Of a DNA stretch of 64,000 nucleotides, positions 34,151-43,688 are shown piece after piece; the stretch's first letter is position 1, and each line of letters opens with the position of its first letter. The DNA is from MPNP01 sp026710155. Lineage in GTDB: Bacteria; Pseudomonadota; Alphaproteobacteria; Rhodobacterales; Rhodobacteraceae. Position numbers and translations under genes: made by a program. Below the pieces are notes generated by a model. That model worked only from the letters and a program-made list of their open reading frames with translations. It was not told where the DNA came from and did no database searches. The stretch lies in the NCBI GenBank assembly GCA_965200885.1, contig OZ241737.1, positions 310,001 to 374,000 on the forward strand. The letters run 5' to 3'.

Positions 34151-34455
34151 AACCAACAATAGAGCAGTGAATACTGATTATGGCAGGTTTATCGCTTTGA
34201 AATGTTCTTGTTTTTGTTTCTTAACTTCAGACATTTTTTTACTGCAACACTCTGTTCATGGGGTCAATGCCTCGGAAAAGGAACTACTTTCCCCCACTGT
34301 TTCCATATCAATTTTGACTTTTTTTATTCTTCCTAAGCCAAAACTATCCCGTCTATTGCGAAACCGATTAAAATTAGCTCCAACTATCAACCATTTTCAA
34401 TTAACAAAGGTCGATTCATCATCATCGCTTACTTGAAAGAATTTGGATGAATTAT

Positions 34456-35262
34456 TTATGAATTAGTCCAATATTGATAATTCCCTCCGAGCATCTCAAT
34501 ATGCTCCTCCAATCTTTCCCTAAATTCTAGACCAACGTCTTCAAAACATTTTAATAGTTGATAATATGTATCTGGCCCTCCAAGAAAATTCCAAAAGTCC
34601 TCACCTACTTTTAATTCGTGTTCATAATCAAACATATTTTCTACTGTCCAGCGTTTATAATCCTTTGGAAAATAGGGATTATATGGTATTGCAATCATTG
34701 TATGAATATCGGAATTGGGTGATTTTGCCAATTCAATTGCAAGCCAATCTAAAAGAGTTCTCTTCATCTTTTGGAAATCTCCTTTATTTGGCTTGACTGT
34801 TTTTATATCTATCAAGAATATTCTGTCATGTTTGTCTTTCAGGTAAAGGTCGGCTTTTACTGGTTTGAGCGATACTTCTGCTCCTGTTTGACAAACTTTA
34901 TTTATTCTGCTGGTTTCGCTTAGTTTATCAGAGCCTGTATCTTCGTTTTTAGACAATTCATTTATTATATCATTTATTGTTTCTTGTGCTTTGGAATACA
35001 TAATTCCACCAACTTTGTATTGTTTTTCAACATATACAAACTCTTTGCTTGCAATTATCTCTCCGACTTGTTCATAAATGGAGACTCCAAGTGTCGTATT
35101 TAGTGATTGGACAAACGAATACTTTGCCATCCAATCTTTACTTAACAATCTAGTATGAAAAGGTTTGTGGTTAGTTTCAGGTTTATATCCAACTAATTTT
35201 TTTCTTAAAGCATCTGAAATTATTTTTTCAATTTTACTTTTTTGGTTATTATCAAGACTCAT
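34456..35262 (-). CDS. TdeIII-type type II restriction endonuclease
   Basis: The 268-aa protein resembles the TdeIII family (KPFHTRLLSKDWMAKYSFVQ, SLNTTLGVSIYEQVGEIIA). The PD-(D/E)XK-like nuclease core is visible as KADLYLKD...FLIDIKTVKPN. TdeIII prototypes recognise GGNCC; the specificity here is not demonstrable from sequence. It lies 4 bases downstream of the methyltransferase gene on the same strand. Both genes are markedly A+T-richer than their neighbours, a sign of transfer. Confidence 0.85.
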   Translation of the reverse strand: MSLDNNQKSKIEKIISDALRKKLVGYKPETNHKPFHTRLLSKDWMAKYSFVQSLNTTLGVSIYEQVGEIIASKEFVYVEKQYKVGGIMYSKAQETINDIINELSKNEDTGSDKLSETSRINKVCQTGAEVSLKPVKADLYLKDKHDRIFLIDIKTVKPNKGDFQKMKRTLLDWLAIELAKSPNSDIHTMIAIPYNPYFPKDYKRWTVENMFDYEHELKVGEDFWNFLGGPDTYYQLLKCFEDVGLEFRERLEEHIEMLGGNYQYWTNS

Positions 35263-35266
35263 TGCC

Positions 35267-36889
35267 TTAATTTCCTTTAGTTTTTAAGTGAAATATGGAT
35301 TCAGAGTATGCGTTTTTATTTCTTTCGGTTCTGTTCAATACTGGACGTTTGTAAACAAACGCTATTTCCAAATTAGCCTTTTGGGCAATGCTTGGATAAA
35401 GATTATACTTATCTCCTGCAACCAAAAATATATTAAAATCTGGTTTGAGAAACTTCTTACAATTATTAAGTACTTGGGAAATCCCTTCAACATATGATTC
35501 CCTAGCAGCTTTACCTTGTCCTTTAAATAACGGACCAATTTCAAAATTATCATTTCGGTTATGACTTAACAACTCATAAGCATAAGCATGTTGCTCATGA
35601 TAATCGATCATACCAACATAAGGTGGCGAACTAAAAATTCCATCAGCTTTTCCAACCTTAAGTTTTGATGCAAGTTTTGGATGTGATTTACTGAGACGTT
35701 CTTCTATATTTATAATTCTAGAATCGCCAACTAGACAAATTTGCTGTGATTGGGTACGTAAGTATTCGAAATTGGATAATCTTGTAATCGTATCTTTGCA
35801 ATAACGATTCCACCAATCTTGAATCGTAAATAGAGGTTTACAAATCTTGTAATGCTTTTTGCAATAATAGGGTTCAATAGTAGGTGTTTTTAGGGTTCCT
35901 AAATCAGTGTGTGTTGTGGCTCTACAAGTTCGAACAGTACGTGTAAATATTATTTCCAAAAACTGTTTAATTGAATCATCTTTAACTGACTTGATTTTTG
36001 AATTTAGGTAGTCAATTTCGTCCCTTACTGGTTTTACATACCATGTATCCAAAAAGTTCTTGTTAGTTTGTTGTTTTATAGAAATATCATATTTTGACTT
36101 CAGTTCGTAAAATATACATAAGAACTCATTTAATTTTTCTTTGGAGTAAGATTCTTCGTTGATTTTCCTCTTTTGAACAGAACGTTTATATTCAGGTGAA
36201 GGAAATGCTTCCTTATTGAATTCACTCAATCTATCCCTTAGTTCGGCATCAAATGATTTTGTGGATTTTCGTGAAGCATATTCATGTAATTTGCAACCAA
36301 GATGTTCAGCTTGAAGTTTTAAATTTTCTATTGACAGAGGGGTTATTTTGATATTTGAAATTTGTGTATTAAATGGCGATATGTCAATTCCTATTGCATC
36401 AATATCTAATTCATTTGCTTGAACCAGTGTCGTTCCACTACCACAAAAGGGGTCAATAACCAAATTCCCGGGGTTAAAGTAAACTTCCCGTTTCAATTCA
36501 TCAGTATGTTGATCTAAAAAATATTCAACTAATTGTGGTATGAATTTGCCTTTATAAGGATGTAGCCTATGGACATGTTTTGTAGTATCTTTCTCTCTAT
36601 ATAAATCAAATGCCAATTGCCAATGAATATCTTCACAATTTTCAGTAGACCATTTTTTTTCTAGATCATTTGTGTACTTCTTGTAATAGGCTTTAAGTTC
36701 CTTTCTACTGACTACAGAATTTGTCCCTTGTTTAAACTTATTAATTTTTCCGTATTGGGTTAAATATGCAATATTAGAAACACTCACCTCTCTCCTAAGG
36801 TAATCTGATGCCCATTCGGCAGCGGCATTTAGTGTGAGCAAGTCACTTTCAATGTTATTGGTATTATCTAGGGGAAATAAACTATCCAT
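35267..36889 (-). CDS. DNA methyltransferase of the TdeIII-like system (probable m4C type)
   Basis: This is a 540-aa modification enzyme. An N-terminal winged-helix-like segment (about residues 17-70, SNIAYLTQYGKINKFKQG) precedes the SAM motif I DPFCGSGTT at residues 146-154. The catalytic motif GIFSSPPYVGM lies far downstream, near residue 425. SPPY is usual in N4-cytosine methyltransferases, and the I-to-IV order with a long insert suggests the alpha arrangement. It should protect the host site cut by the neighbouring endonuclease. Low G+C supports horizontal acquisition. Confidence 0.88.
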   Translation of the reverse strand: MDSLFPLDNTNNIESDLLTLNAAAEWASDYLRREVSVSNIAYLTQYGKINKFKQGTNSVVSRKELKAYYKKYTNDLEKKWSTENCEDIHWQLAFDLYREKDTTKHVHRLHPYKGKFIPQLVEYFLDQHTDELKREVYFNPGNLVIDPFCGSGTTLVQANELDIDAIGIDISPFNTQISNIKITPLSIENLKLQAEHLGCKLHEYASRKSTKSFDAELRDRLSEFNKEAFPSPEYKRSVQKRKINEESYSKEKLNEFLCIFYELKSKYDISIKQQTNKNFLDTWYVKPVRDEIDYLNSKIKSVKDDSIKQFLEIIFTRTVRTCRATTHTDLGTLKTPTIEPYYCKKHYKICKPLFTIQDWWNRYCKDTITRLSNFEYLRTQSQQICLVGDSRIINIEERLSKSHPKLASKLKVGKADGIFSSPPYVGMIDYHEQHAYAYELLSHNRNDNFEIGPLFKGQGKAARESYVEGISQVLNNCKKFLKPDFNIFLVAGDKYNLYPSIAQKANLEIAFVYKRPVLNRTERNKNAYSESIFHLKTKGN

Positions 36890-37012
36890 ATTGATACCAC
36901 AGTTATTTAAAGGTAAAGGGGAAAGATGGTTGATTACTAAAAGTATAATTTTTCCAATAAATTTTATACAAATTTTGTATATCTTGTAAAATACAAAGGG
37001 ATCTTGCAGGGC

Positions 37013-37026
37013 TATCGCTTTGAAAT
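37013..37026. repeat. Direct repeat flanking the restriction-modification island
   Basis: TATCGCTTTGAAAT occurs here and at 34190-34203, bracketing the two restriction-modification genes. The nearby ATGGCAGGTTT also recurs (34180 and 37093). A 23-base segment near 37074-37096 (beginning AACTGATTTGGA) recurs at 37995-38017. Otherwise the roughly 400-base gap 36890-37288 contains no gene. Confidence 0.45.
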
Positions 37027-37288
37027 TGTTTTGGTGATATCATTTGTCTTTTTTGTGAATCCATTGTTCACAAAACTGATTTGGAGCAGAAAATGGCAGG
37101 TTTTTCACCGCTTTGTTCAAAATATTTGTATCAAGAGCAATCATTTTTTGCCTAAACTATCTTAACAACTGGGAAAGGAATAATGACTACAAGAAGTTTA
37201 TGGAATGGAGGCCGACACTTTTCAAGAAAAAGTTGAAACCATTGTGTCCTTAGAGCTTGAATCATAAGTCACAAAAACAATAAAAATG

Positions 37289-37963
37289 GGGGATTATATA
37301 TTTGAATAGATTTGGCAATTCATTGTTTGATCATATATCTCTTGGATGAAGCGTTTCATCCTTTGCAATTTTCCTTCCGATCCGTATAATCCCACCTGAT
37401 GAAACTTGGAGATGTCGCAGATATCCGGATTGGAGCCCAGTTGAATAAAACCTCCATGGTCATGACAGGGGAGTATCCTGTCATGAACGGGGGTGTCAAG
37501 CCATCCGGCCGTCACAATCAATTCAACGCCGAACCTGATTCCATTGCCATGAGCCAGGGCGGTTCATCGGCGGGCCATGTGAATTTCATGCCGATTCGGT
37601 TTTGGGCAGGAGCCCGTTGTTGTGTTGTAACGTCGAAAACGCCCGATGTTCTGACAAAACTGTTTCATGTATTGAAGAAGAGGCAGGGAATTCTCATGTC
37701 ATCCCAATCGGGAAGGGGGACATGCCATTCCGGGGCTTCGGAAGGAGGTTCCTGAGAATCTTGAAATCAGCCACCCCCCCCATCGAGGAACAGGCGGGGA
37801 TTGTTGAACGACTGGGTTGCTGGGAGGAATTGGCGAGGGAAATTGAATTGAGGCAGAAGCAGTTTGAGTATTACCGCGACAAACTGGTGGATTGATCGCT
37901 TCAGGTGTGCTTGATCAAATATGTAATCCCGAAACTTAAAATCTATTCAAGTATATAATCCCC
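37289..37963 (+). mobile_element. Element C: TIR-bounded unit carrying a half hsdS
   Basis: This 675-bp unit has ends GGGGATTATATATTTGAATA and its inverse. It is flanked by a perfect 8-bp target duplication, TAAAAATG at 37281-37288 and 37964-37971. That duplication defines the element boundaries exactly and shows transposition rather than homologous recombination. Internally it repeats element B in inverted orientation with only scattered differences. No transposase is present, so movement must depend on an enzyme supplied in trans. Confidence 0.9.
37399..37895 (+). pseudogene. hsdS: Half-length HsdS of element C, frameshifted
   Basis: ATG 37399 opens MKLGDVADIRIGAQLNKTSM, closely matching element B. 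A frameshift in a G-run near 37717 (SQSGRG onwards) moves the second part, FRGFGRRFLRILKSA and then IEEQAGIVERLGCWEELARE, into other frames before the stop at 37893-37895. One target-recognition domain and one conserved region are encoded, as in B. The lesions in B and C differ, so the two decayed independently after insertion. Confidence 0.8.
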
Positions 37964-38075
37964 TAAAAATGATGCTGTTTGACCTGAAATTCATAACTGA
38001 TTTGGAACCGAAAATGGTTTTTGTCTGAAAATGTATTGAATTTGCTACATTTTTCGACTTTTGGAACGGGCTCTT

Positions 38076-38251
38076 ATACCAATACAACTAATTAAAGACT
38101 CATAGCCCTTAACCAACTACCAGTAAAATTTGAAACCACAGACTCAATCACCATTGGACGCTGTTACCAGGTTAAATTCCAATTAGATAAGGGTATCAAA
38201 AACCATATGATTATGATTAGCCTATCGGTTATTAATTAGTTGTATTGGTAT
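38076..38251. mobile_element. Small MITE-like element (176 bp)
   Basis: A 20-bp terminal inverted repeat, ATACCAATACAACTAATTAA at 38076-38095, is matched inversely at 38232-38251. The interior is non-coding and A+T-rich. The repeat is unrelated to the GGGATTATATAC family. It occupies the middle of the 500-base gap between element C and the DUF2125 gene; the rest of that gap shows no gene. Confidence 0.7.
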
Positions 38252-38462
38252 TACAGGTTGGTAACCATAAGTTTGTCCCGAAGGAGGTACGAATACAAAT
38301 TGTCCATAATGGCAAGAAACCACTGGCATGATAGAATTTTTTGGGGCATGATTTATATCCCGAGGAATTCAACAGGTGAATTACCCACCATTTTGGACGA
38401 AGAGCCGATTTTATAGGGAAAAGTTACTTTCCCTGATATTATTCCTCGAGTAAATCAACGAT

Positions 38463-39410
38463 ATGCGACGAAATAAATTGTTCATTTTGGTTGTGTCAAT
38501 CACCCTGCTTTCAGTAGGTTGGTCCATTTTTTGGTTTGTCAGGGGAAATATAACTGAAAGTATCGTTCAATCTTACATTGATAGCGAATATGAAGGCTGG
38601 GATTTTGATTACTCTGATATTTCGATTCGAGGATTTCCAAATCGAACAGATTTAAGGATACATGATCTAAGAATTACGAATACATTCAACGAAATCGATT
38701 TTACCCTGGGGGATCTAAACATATTCAGTTTGGTTTATAACTGGAAAGATTATATTGTTGCATTTGCCCCAGTACAAAGTGCCGTAGTTAAAGGGGTCAA
38801 ATATATTGTTGATTCTGACTATCCACGTTTAAGTTTTAGCTTAAATAACCAAGCCGGAATTCCTTTGACTTCATTAATTGCCGAAATCAATAAAACTACT
38901 ATTACAGCATCTGATGAAACAAGTCTGAAACTGGATTCAGGCCTCTTTGCAATAAAGCCAGATGAAACAAACTCGAATAATTTTCTGGTTCATTTGAATT
39001 TGGGAAATATTGCTCTGTCAAATGCAAGCACCAAGCTTGCTCTGGAACCTTTTGATTTTATAGGTGGTGGTGAATTACTACTTTCGGGTTCGGACCCGAG
39101 CCAATGTATTTCCATTGAGGAAGCAGATTTCAGTTCAAAATTCGTTTTTGAGGAATTTGATCTTCAACTTGAGGGTGAGATCAAGAATGATTTCGGTTTA
39201 CCAAATGGTTCCCTGTCAATTAACCTTGTAGGCGAGAAAGAGAAATTCTTCGCAATGTTGAAGGCAAACAGACTTATCTCATCGCTTCAGCTCTTGTTTG
39301 CTCGAAACTTTTTGAAAGAAATCCAGGACATCAAAATTACTAATGGAAACATAAAATTATTGAATTTTATTGATTTCAAGATTTTTGACTCTTTCCCTGA
39401 GTTTTGCTGA
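38463..39410 (+). CDS. DUF2125-type protein
   Basis: This 315-aa protein has an N-terminal membrane anchor (LFILVVSITLLSVGWSIFWF) and a long beta-rich periplasmic region containing WDFDYSDISIRGFPNRTDL and VYNWKDYIVAFAPVQSAV, the pattern of the alphaproteobacterial DUF2125 family. Function is unknown; the fold recalls AsmA-like lipid-handling proteins (inference). The 3' end overlaps the convergent tyrA gene by 35 bases, a conserved arrangement. Confidence 0.8.
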   Translation: MRRNKLFILVVSITLLSVGWSIFWFVRGNITESIVQSYIDSEYEGWDFDYSDISIRGFPNRTDLRIHDLRITNTFNEIDFTLGDLNIFSLVYNWKDYIVAFAPVQSAVVKGVKYIVDSDYPRLSFSLNNQAGIPLTSLIAEINKTTITASDETSLKLDSGLFAIKPDETNSNNFLVHLNLGNIALSNASTKLALEPFDFIGGGELLLSGSDPSQCISIEEADFSSKFVFEEFDLQLEGEIKNDFGLPNGSLSINLVGEKEKFFAMLKANRLISSLQLLFARNFLKEIQDIKITNGNIKLLNFIDFKIFDSFPEFC

Positions 39411-40317
39411 TATCACTTGTTGAACGACCAAAATCCGGCGAAGCAGTGTCCTGACCAGCTTCAATAATTCCCTTGCGAATGGCTCTGGTCTTTGCAAAGT
39501 AATCGAAAAGCTCCGGTCCATTTTCCGTTCTGATCAACCTTTGCAGGGCAAAGAGTTCTTCTGTAAATCGACCTAGGATATCCAGAGTTGCTTCCTTGTT
39601 AGAAAGGAAAACATCCCTCCACATGGTTGGGTCCGATGCTGCAATCCGCGTAAAATCCCTAAATCCTGCAGCCGAGTATTGGATAACTTCGGAATTCCTG
39701 ATTCTATGAAGATGATCGGCAGTACCAACCATGGTATATGCAATCAGATGGGGTACATGGGATGTAACCGCGAGAACCGTATCGTGGTGATCATGATCCA
39801 TGATTTCGACCTTGGAACCCAAGGTTTGCCAAAAACTACCAAGTTCAGTGATTTTATCCGGGTCTGTACCCTTTAATGGTGTCATCAAACACCAACGGTT
39901 TTCAAACAGTTCGGCAAAACCTGATGCAGGGCCGGAGAATTCCGTTCCAGCAAGGGGATGTGAGGGAATAAAATGTACATTGTCTGGTATATGGCCAACG
40001 ACCTTATCAATGACGAAACGTTTCACTGAACCCACATCAGTCAGGATTGAACCAGGTTTGAGTTTGGGGCCGATTTTGCTGGCAATAATCTCAAAGGTAC
40101 CTACAGGTGTACACAGGATTGTTAGATCGGCATTTTCAACCGCTTCCTCTGGAGAAGGATACATCTTGTCGGCCAATCCAAGTTCCAGAGCCAATCTGGT
40201 AGATTCGCTTGATTTGGTATGCCCGACTATATTTTTGGCAAGGTCATGTTTTCTGATTGCCAAAGAGATTGAGGACCCAATCAATCCGACACCTATCAAG
40301 GCAACGCGTTCAAACAC
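39376..40317 (-). CDS. tyrA: Prephenate/arogenate dehydrogenase
   Basis: The enzyme makes the tyrosine precursor by NAD(P)-dependent oxidative decarboxylation. The 313-aa protein has the Rossmann motif VALIGVGLIGSS at residues 5-16, TILCTPVG, the catalytic-region HPLAGTEFSG and SHVPHLIAYTMV. There is no ACT domain. It resembles the TyrC cyclohexadienyl dehydrogenases of alphaproteobacteria, where hisC often lies upstream; here 223 non-coding bases precede it instead. Confidence 0.94.
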   Translation of the reverse strand: MFERVALIGVGLIGSSISLAIRKHDLAKNIVGHTKSSESTRLALELGLADKMYPSPEEAVENADLTILCTPVGTFEIIASKIGPKLKPGSILTDVGSVKRFVIDKVVGHIPDNVHFIPSHPLAGTEFSGPASGFAELFENRWCLMTPLKGTDPDKITELGSFWQTLGSKVEIMDHDHHDTVLAVTSHVPHLIAYTMVGTADHLHRIRNSEVIQYSAAGFRDFTRIAASDPTMWRDVFLSNKEATLDILGRFTEELFALQRLIRTENGPELFDYFAKTRAIRKGIIEAGQDTASPDFGRSTSDISKTQGKSQKS

Positions 40318-40540
40318 TATCTCTAATCCTTCATATTCACAATGGGTGTTCTACTGCATGAATCAATTAATAATGAATTGGTTCTGGCATTAACGAAACA
40401 TAGTTATTTGGTCCGGAAAAGTAAAAAAAGAACCATTCCATATAGACAAGTTGTGATTTAGCCTTTTTTTCAGGAGTGTAACCAAACTGGAATACAATGT
40501 GCCCAATATATTATCGCAAGGATTGGAGGGCTTAATTGAC

Positions 40541-42730
40541 TCAAAGAAACCTCTGGGGATCGACATCTATGGTCAACCTTATGCTTCCGGGTATTTTGAA
40601 TTGGTTTAACCAGGCCCGTATGGCTCTTTGTACCCGCAAACTCCGTTCGGCCTTGATCAATAACCTGTATCGTACCCGTCCCTGTATACGGGCAATCGGG
40701 GCAGGAGCAGGCCCATATAATTCATAATTTTCATCCATTAACGGTTTGGAATCACGCGCCAGTGCCTGACTGAAACCTTCAACTTCCTCCACATTCTTGC
40801 CGGAAACTATCACTCCGATATACTGGCTGAAGGGAGGACTTCCCGTAACTTCCCTTTCTCGACTTTCCGCATCCCAGAAGGCCTCGTCATTGTTGGAAGT
40901 TATGGCCTGGATAACAGGATGATCGGGATTCCATGTCTGCAACAAGGCTATACCGGGAATATCAGCCCTCCCAGAACGACCCGTGACCTGCCGGATGATC
41001 TGAAAGGTTCTCTCTGCTGCCCTGAAATCACCACCTTGCAATCCCACATCGGCATCAATTACTGCCACGAGTGTAAGGGAAGGGAAGTTATGGCCCTTGG
41101 CAATAATCTGGGTTCCTATAATTATATCAACTTCACCTTTGGAGATTTTTTCCAATGTATCCTTCAATTGCATGGGTGATTCGACCAGATCAGAAGACAA
41201 CACCTCGATCCGTGCTTGCTTGAAAATTGACTTCACCTCCTCGGCAAGTCTCTCTATACCAGGTCCCAAGGGAACCATCATCCCCTCGGCATGACAATCC
41301 GGGCATTTCTTGGGCACCACGCTTCTGGCTCCGCATTGGTGACAAATCATCTCATTGTAATAACGGTGCTCGACCAATCGGGCATCACAATCGGTACAAC
41401 CGACCTGATTGCCACAATTGGCACATACTGTAATTGGTGCATAACCTCTTCTGTTAAGGAACAAAAGTGATTGCTGACCCTTTTGCAACCTGTCGGAAAT
41501 TTCCTTTATCAGAGCCCCTGAAATCCATTTTCCGGATGTGTCAGTCTCACCCTTCATGTCAATAATGTCAATTTCGGGAAGGGTGGCATCCCCAAACCGC
41601 GAAAGCAAATCAACCCTTTTGTATTTCCCCCTGGTTACATTGACCAAAGATTCCAGCGAGGGCGTTGCTGAAACCAGAATTATGTTTGCCTTGCACAGGG
41701 AAGACCGCAAAACGGCCATGTCCCTTGCATTGTATATTATTCCGGAATCCTGTTTGTATGAACTGTCATGTTCTTCATCAACAACTATGAGACCGAGATT
41801 TGAAAAGGGGAGAAACAAGGCTGACCTGGCACCAACCACAAGTTGGGCAGTACCTTCACCAGCCATTCGCCAGATTTTTCTCTTTTGGACCTTGCTGACA
41901 GATGAATGCCATTCAAATGGCGCCTCGCCAAATCTATCATTGAACCGTTTTATAATCTGTGAAGTCAGGGCAATCTCGGGCAACAAAACCAATACCTGCT
42001 TCCCTTCCTTCAATGTCCTGGCTATGACTTCAAGAAAAACTTCCGTCTTACCTGCTCCGGGAACTCCCTTAAGCAAAATTGGTGAAAATTCTTCCTGACC
42101 CAAAAAGTGAAAAATATTGTCCGTTGCTCTTCTTTGTTCATCATTCAATTCAATGGTATTGCCTTCGAGATTGAAAACAGGGACCTCATCCTTGATCAGT
42201 TTTTCAGCAAATTGAAGATATCCTCCTGATTCCAAGCGCCTGAGTACATCCACTCCAACACATGTTCTGGTAATTACGTCCTTTATCAGATATTCCCTTC
42301 CTGGCTTTAGAAACTTGAATACCTTCTCACGGGTTGGAGTTATTTTAGGTGGAAGATTGCCATTCCATCGACAACTCTTTTCAACCTTTGGACCTTCTGT
42401 GGGTTCCGGCAATCTAGTCAGTCTCGCCAGTGCTGATGAAAGCGAAACAAGGTTGTATTCAGCTACCTTTTCCAAAAACAGCCGAAAATTATCATCAAGC
42501 CGAGGTACATTCAAAACCTTGATGATTGGACGGATCTTGCTTGGATCAAAATTACCTGCACCATTGCCCCATACCACTCCAACTACCTTTCTTGGCCCCA
42601 AGGGTACCAATACGAAAGCACCAGCATCTACTACCGATCTGGAAACCCGGTAATCCAACAGGCCATCAATTGGTGCGGAAGGCAATACTCCTACCAAATC
42701 ACCCGATTTGAATTCCCCAGCCAAATTCAA
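40541..42730 (-). CDS. priA: Primosomal protein N' (PriA replication-restart helicase)
   Basis: This superfamily 2 helicase reloads the replisome at stalled forks. It is 729 aa. The N-terminal 3'-DNA-binding domain (VGVLPSAPIDGLLDYRV) is followed by the helicase core with GVPGAGKTEVFLE and DEEHDSSYKQD. The zinc-binding cysteine array (CANCGNQVGCTDC, CHQCG, CPDCH) and GTQIIAKGHNFP are all present. It is divergent from the transaldolase gene. Confidence 0.96.
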   Translation of the reverse strand: MNLAGEFKSGDLVGVLPSAPIDGLLDYRVSRSVVDAGAFVLVPLGPRKVVGVVWGNGAGNFDPSKIRPIIKVLNVPRLDDNFRLFLEKVAEYNLVSLSSALARLTRLPEPTEGPKVEKSCRWNGNLPPKITPTREKVFKFLKPGREYLIKDVITRTCVGVDVLRRLESGGYLQFAEKLIKDEVPVFNLEGNTIELNDEQRRATDNIFHFLGQEEFSPILLKGVPGAGKTEVFLEVIARTLKEGKQVLVLLPEIALTSQIIKRFNDRFGEAPFEWHSSVSKVQKRKIWRMAGEGTAQLVVGARSALFLPFSNLGLIVVDEEHDSSYKQDSGIIYNARDMAVLRSSLCKANIILVSATPSLESLVNVTRGKYKRVDLLSRFGDATLPEIDIIDMKGETDTSGKWISGALIKEISDRLQKGQQSLLFLNRRGYAPITVCANCGNQVGCTDCDARLVEHRYYNEMICHQCGARSVVPKKCPDCHAEGMMVPLGPGIERLAEEVKSIFKQARIEVLSSDLVESPMQLKDTLEKISKGEVDIIIGTQIIAKGHNFPSLTLVAVIDADVGLQGGDFRAAERTFQIIRQVTGRSGRADIPGIALLQTWNPDHPVIQAITSNNDEAFWDAESREREVTGSPPFSQYIGVIVSGKNVEEVEGFSQALARDSKPLMDENYELYGPAPAPIARIQGRVRYRLLIKAERSLRVQRAIRAWLNQFKIPGSIRLTIDVDPQRFL

Positions 42731-43034
42731 CGGCCAATTTCTGCTATCCCATCCGTCATTGGAGAGGAAGATTGAATTCGGGTATGGATTGGGTCAATTA
42801 CCGGTTGAAATTGAAACAAGAGCCATGCCTTATTGTTATACCAGAGTGATAGATGTCTTTTTTCAAGGAAGTATCCGCTTCTACAAACACTCCCATTGGT
42901 GCTATGGTTATCCACAATTAAATTATTCTTTGTTGGAGAAATAATTAAAACTAATATTGAATTAAAAGTCCTGTTGGGACATTTAGATTTAAACTTAAAT
43001 TTTTATACTTCCAACCAAATCGACTGGAAAAGAT
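42731..43034. other. Divergent intergenic region priA / transaldolase
   Basis: About 300 bases, A+T-rich towards the transaldolase end. It presumably carries two divergent promoters. I see no RNA gene or repeat. Confidence 0.5.
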
Positions 43035-43688
43035 ATGGAATTCTTTGCTGATACAGCAGAAACACAAGAAATTGCAGAACTGATCGACCTCGGCCTGATT
43101 GATGGTATAACAACCAACCCTTCCCTGATCCGAAAATCTGGGCGCGATGTGTTCCAGGTACTGTCCGAAATATGTCAGATGGTGAAGGGTTCGGTAAGTG
43201 CTGAAGTTGTTGGTTTGACAGCAAGGGAAATGGTTTCCGAAGGCCAACGCCTTGCCGAAATTGGCTCAAACATTACTATCAAGGTCCCCTTGACCCTAGA
43301 GGGATTGAAGGCTTGTAAAATACTTTCCTCTGAAGGCAGGAAGGTAAATGTAACTCTTTGTTTCTCATCAAATCAGGCTTTACTCGCTGCCAAGGCTGGA
43401 GCAACCTACATAAGTCCCTTCATAGGTCGTCTGGATGATCTCGGCATGAATGGAATGGAATTGATTGAGGATATAAGAATCATTTACGACAATTATGATT
43501 TTGATACAAAAATATTGGCTGCTTCCATCAGGTCGCCATTACATGTCAGAGATTCGGCATTGGCTGGTGCTGATGTTGTTACCGTACCCCCGGCAATCAT
43601 CAAGAAACTTGCCCAGCATCCCCTGACAGACAAGGGTTTGGAAAGTTTTTTGGCTGATTGGAACAAAACAGGGATGAAAATAGTTTGA
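43035..43688 (+). CDS. fsa: Transaldolase / fructose-6-phosphate aldolase-like protein
   Basis: The 217-aa small transaldolase (TalC/FSA type) has MEFFADTAETQEIAELIDLG, DGITTNPSLIRKSGRD, IKVPLTLEGLKA (Schiff-base Lys) and SPFIGRLDD. The enzyme exchanges dihydroxyacetone units in the pentose phosphate pathway or cleaves fructose 6-phosphate; sequence alone does not separate the two. It is the first gene of the fsa / DUF484 / xerC group. Confidence 0.93.
   Translation: MEFFADTAETQEIAELIDLGLIDGITTNPSLIRKSGRDVFQVLSEICQMVKGSVSAEVVGLTAREMVSEGQRLAEIGSNITIKVPLTLEGLKACKILSSEGRKVNVTLCFSSNQALLAAKAGATYISPFIGRLDDLGMNGMELIEDIRIIYDNYDFDTKILAASIRSPLHVRDSALAGADVVTVPPAIIKKLAQHPLTDKGLESFLADWNKTGMKIV

Noticed and set aside
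29283..37963. Composite transposon bounded by elements B and C carrying the restriction-modification genes
   Set aside because: Each element has its own distinct flanking duplication (TTTATTTT/TTTATTTC and TAAAAATG), so they inserted separately. The interior also contains ordinary chromosomal genes.
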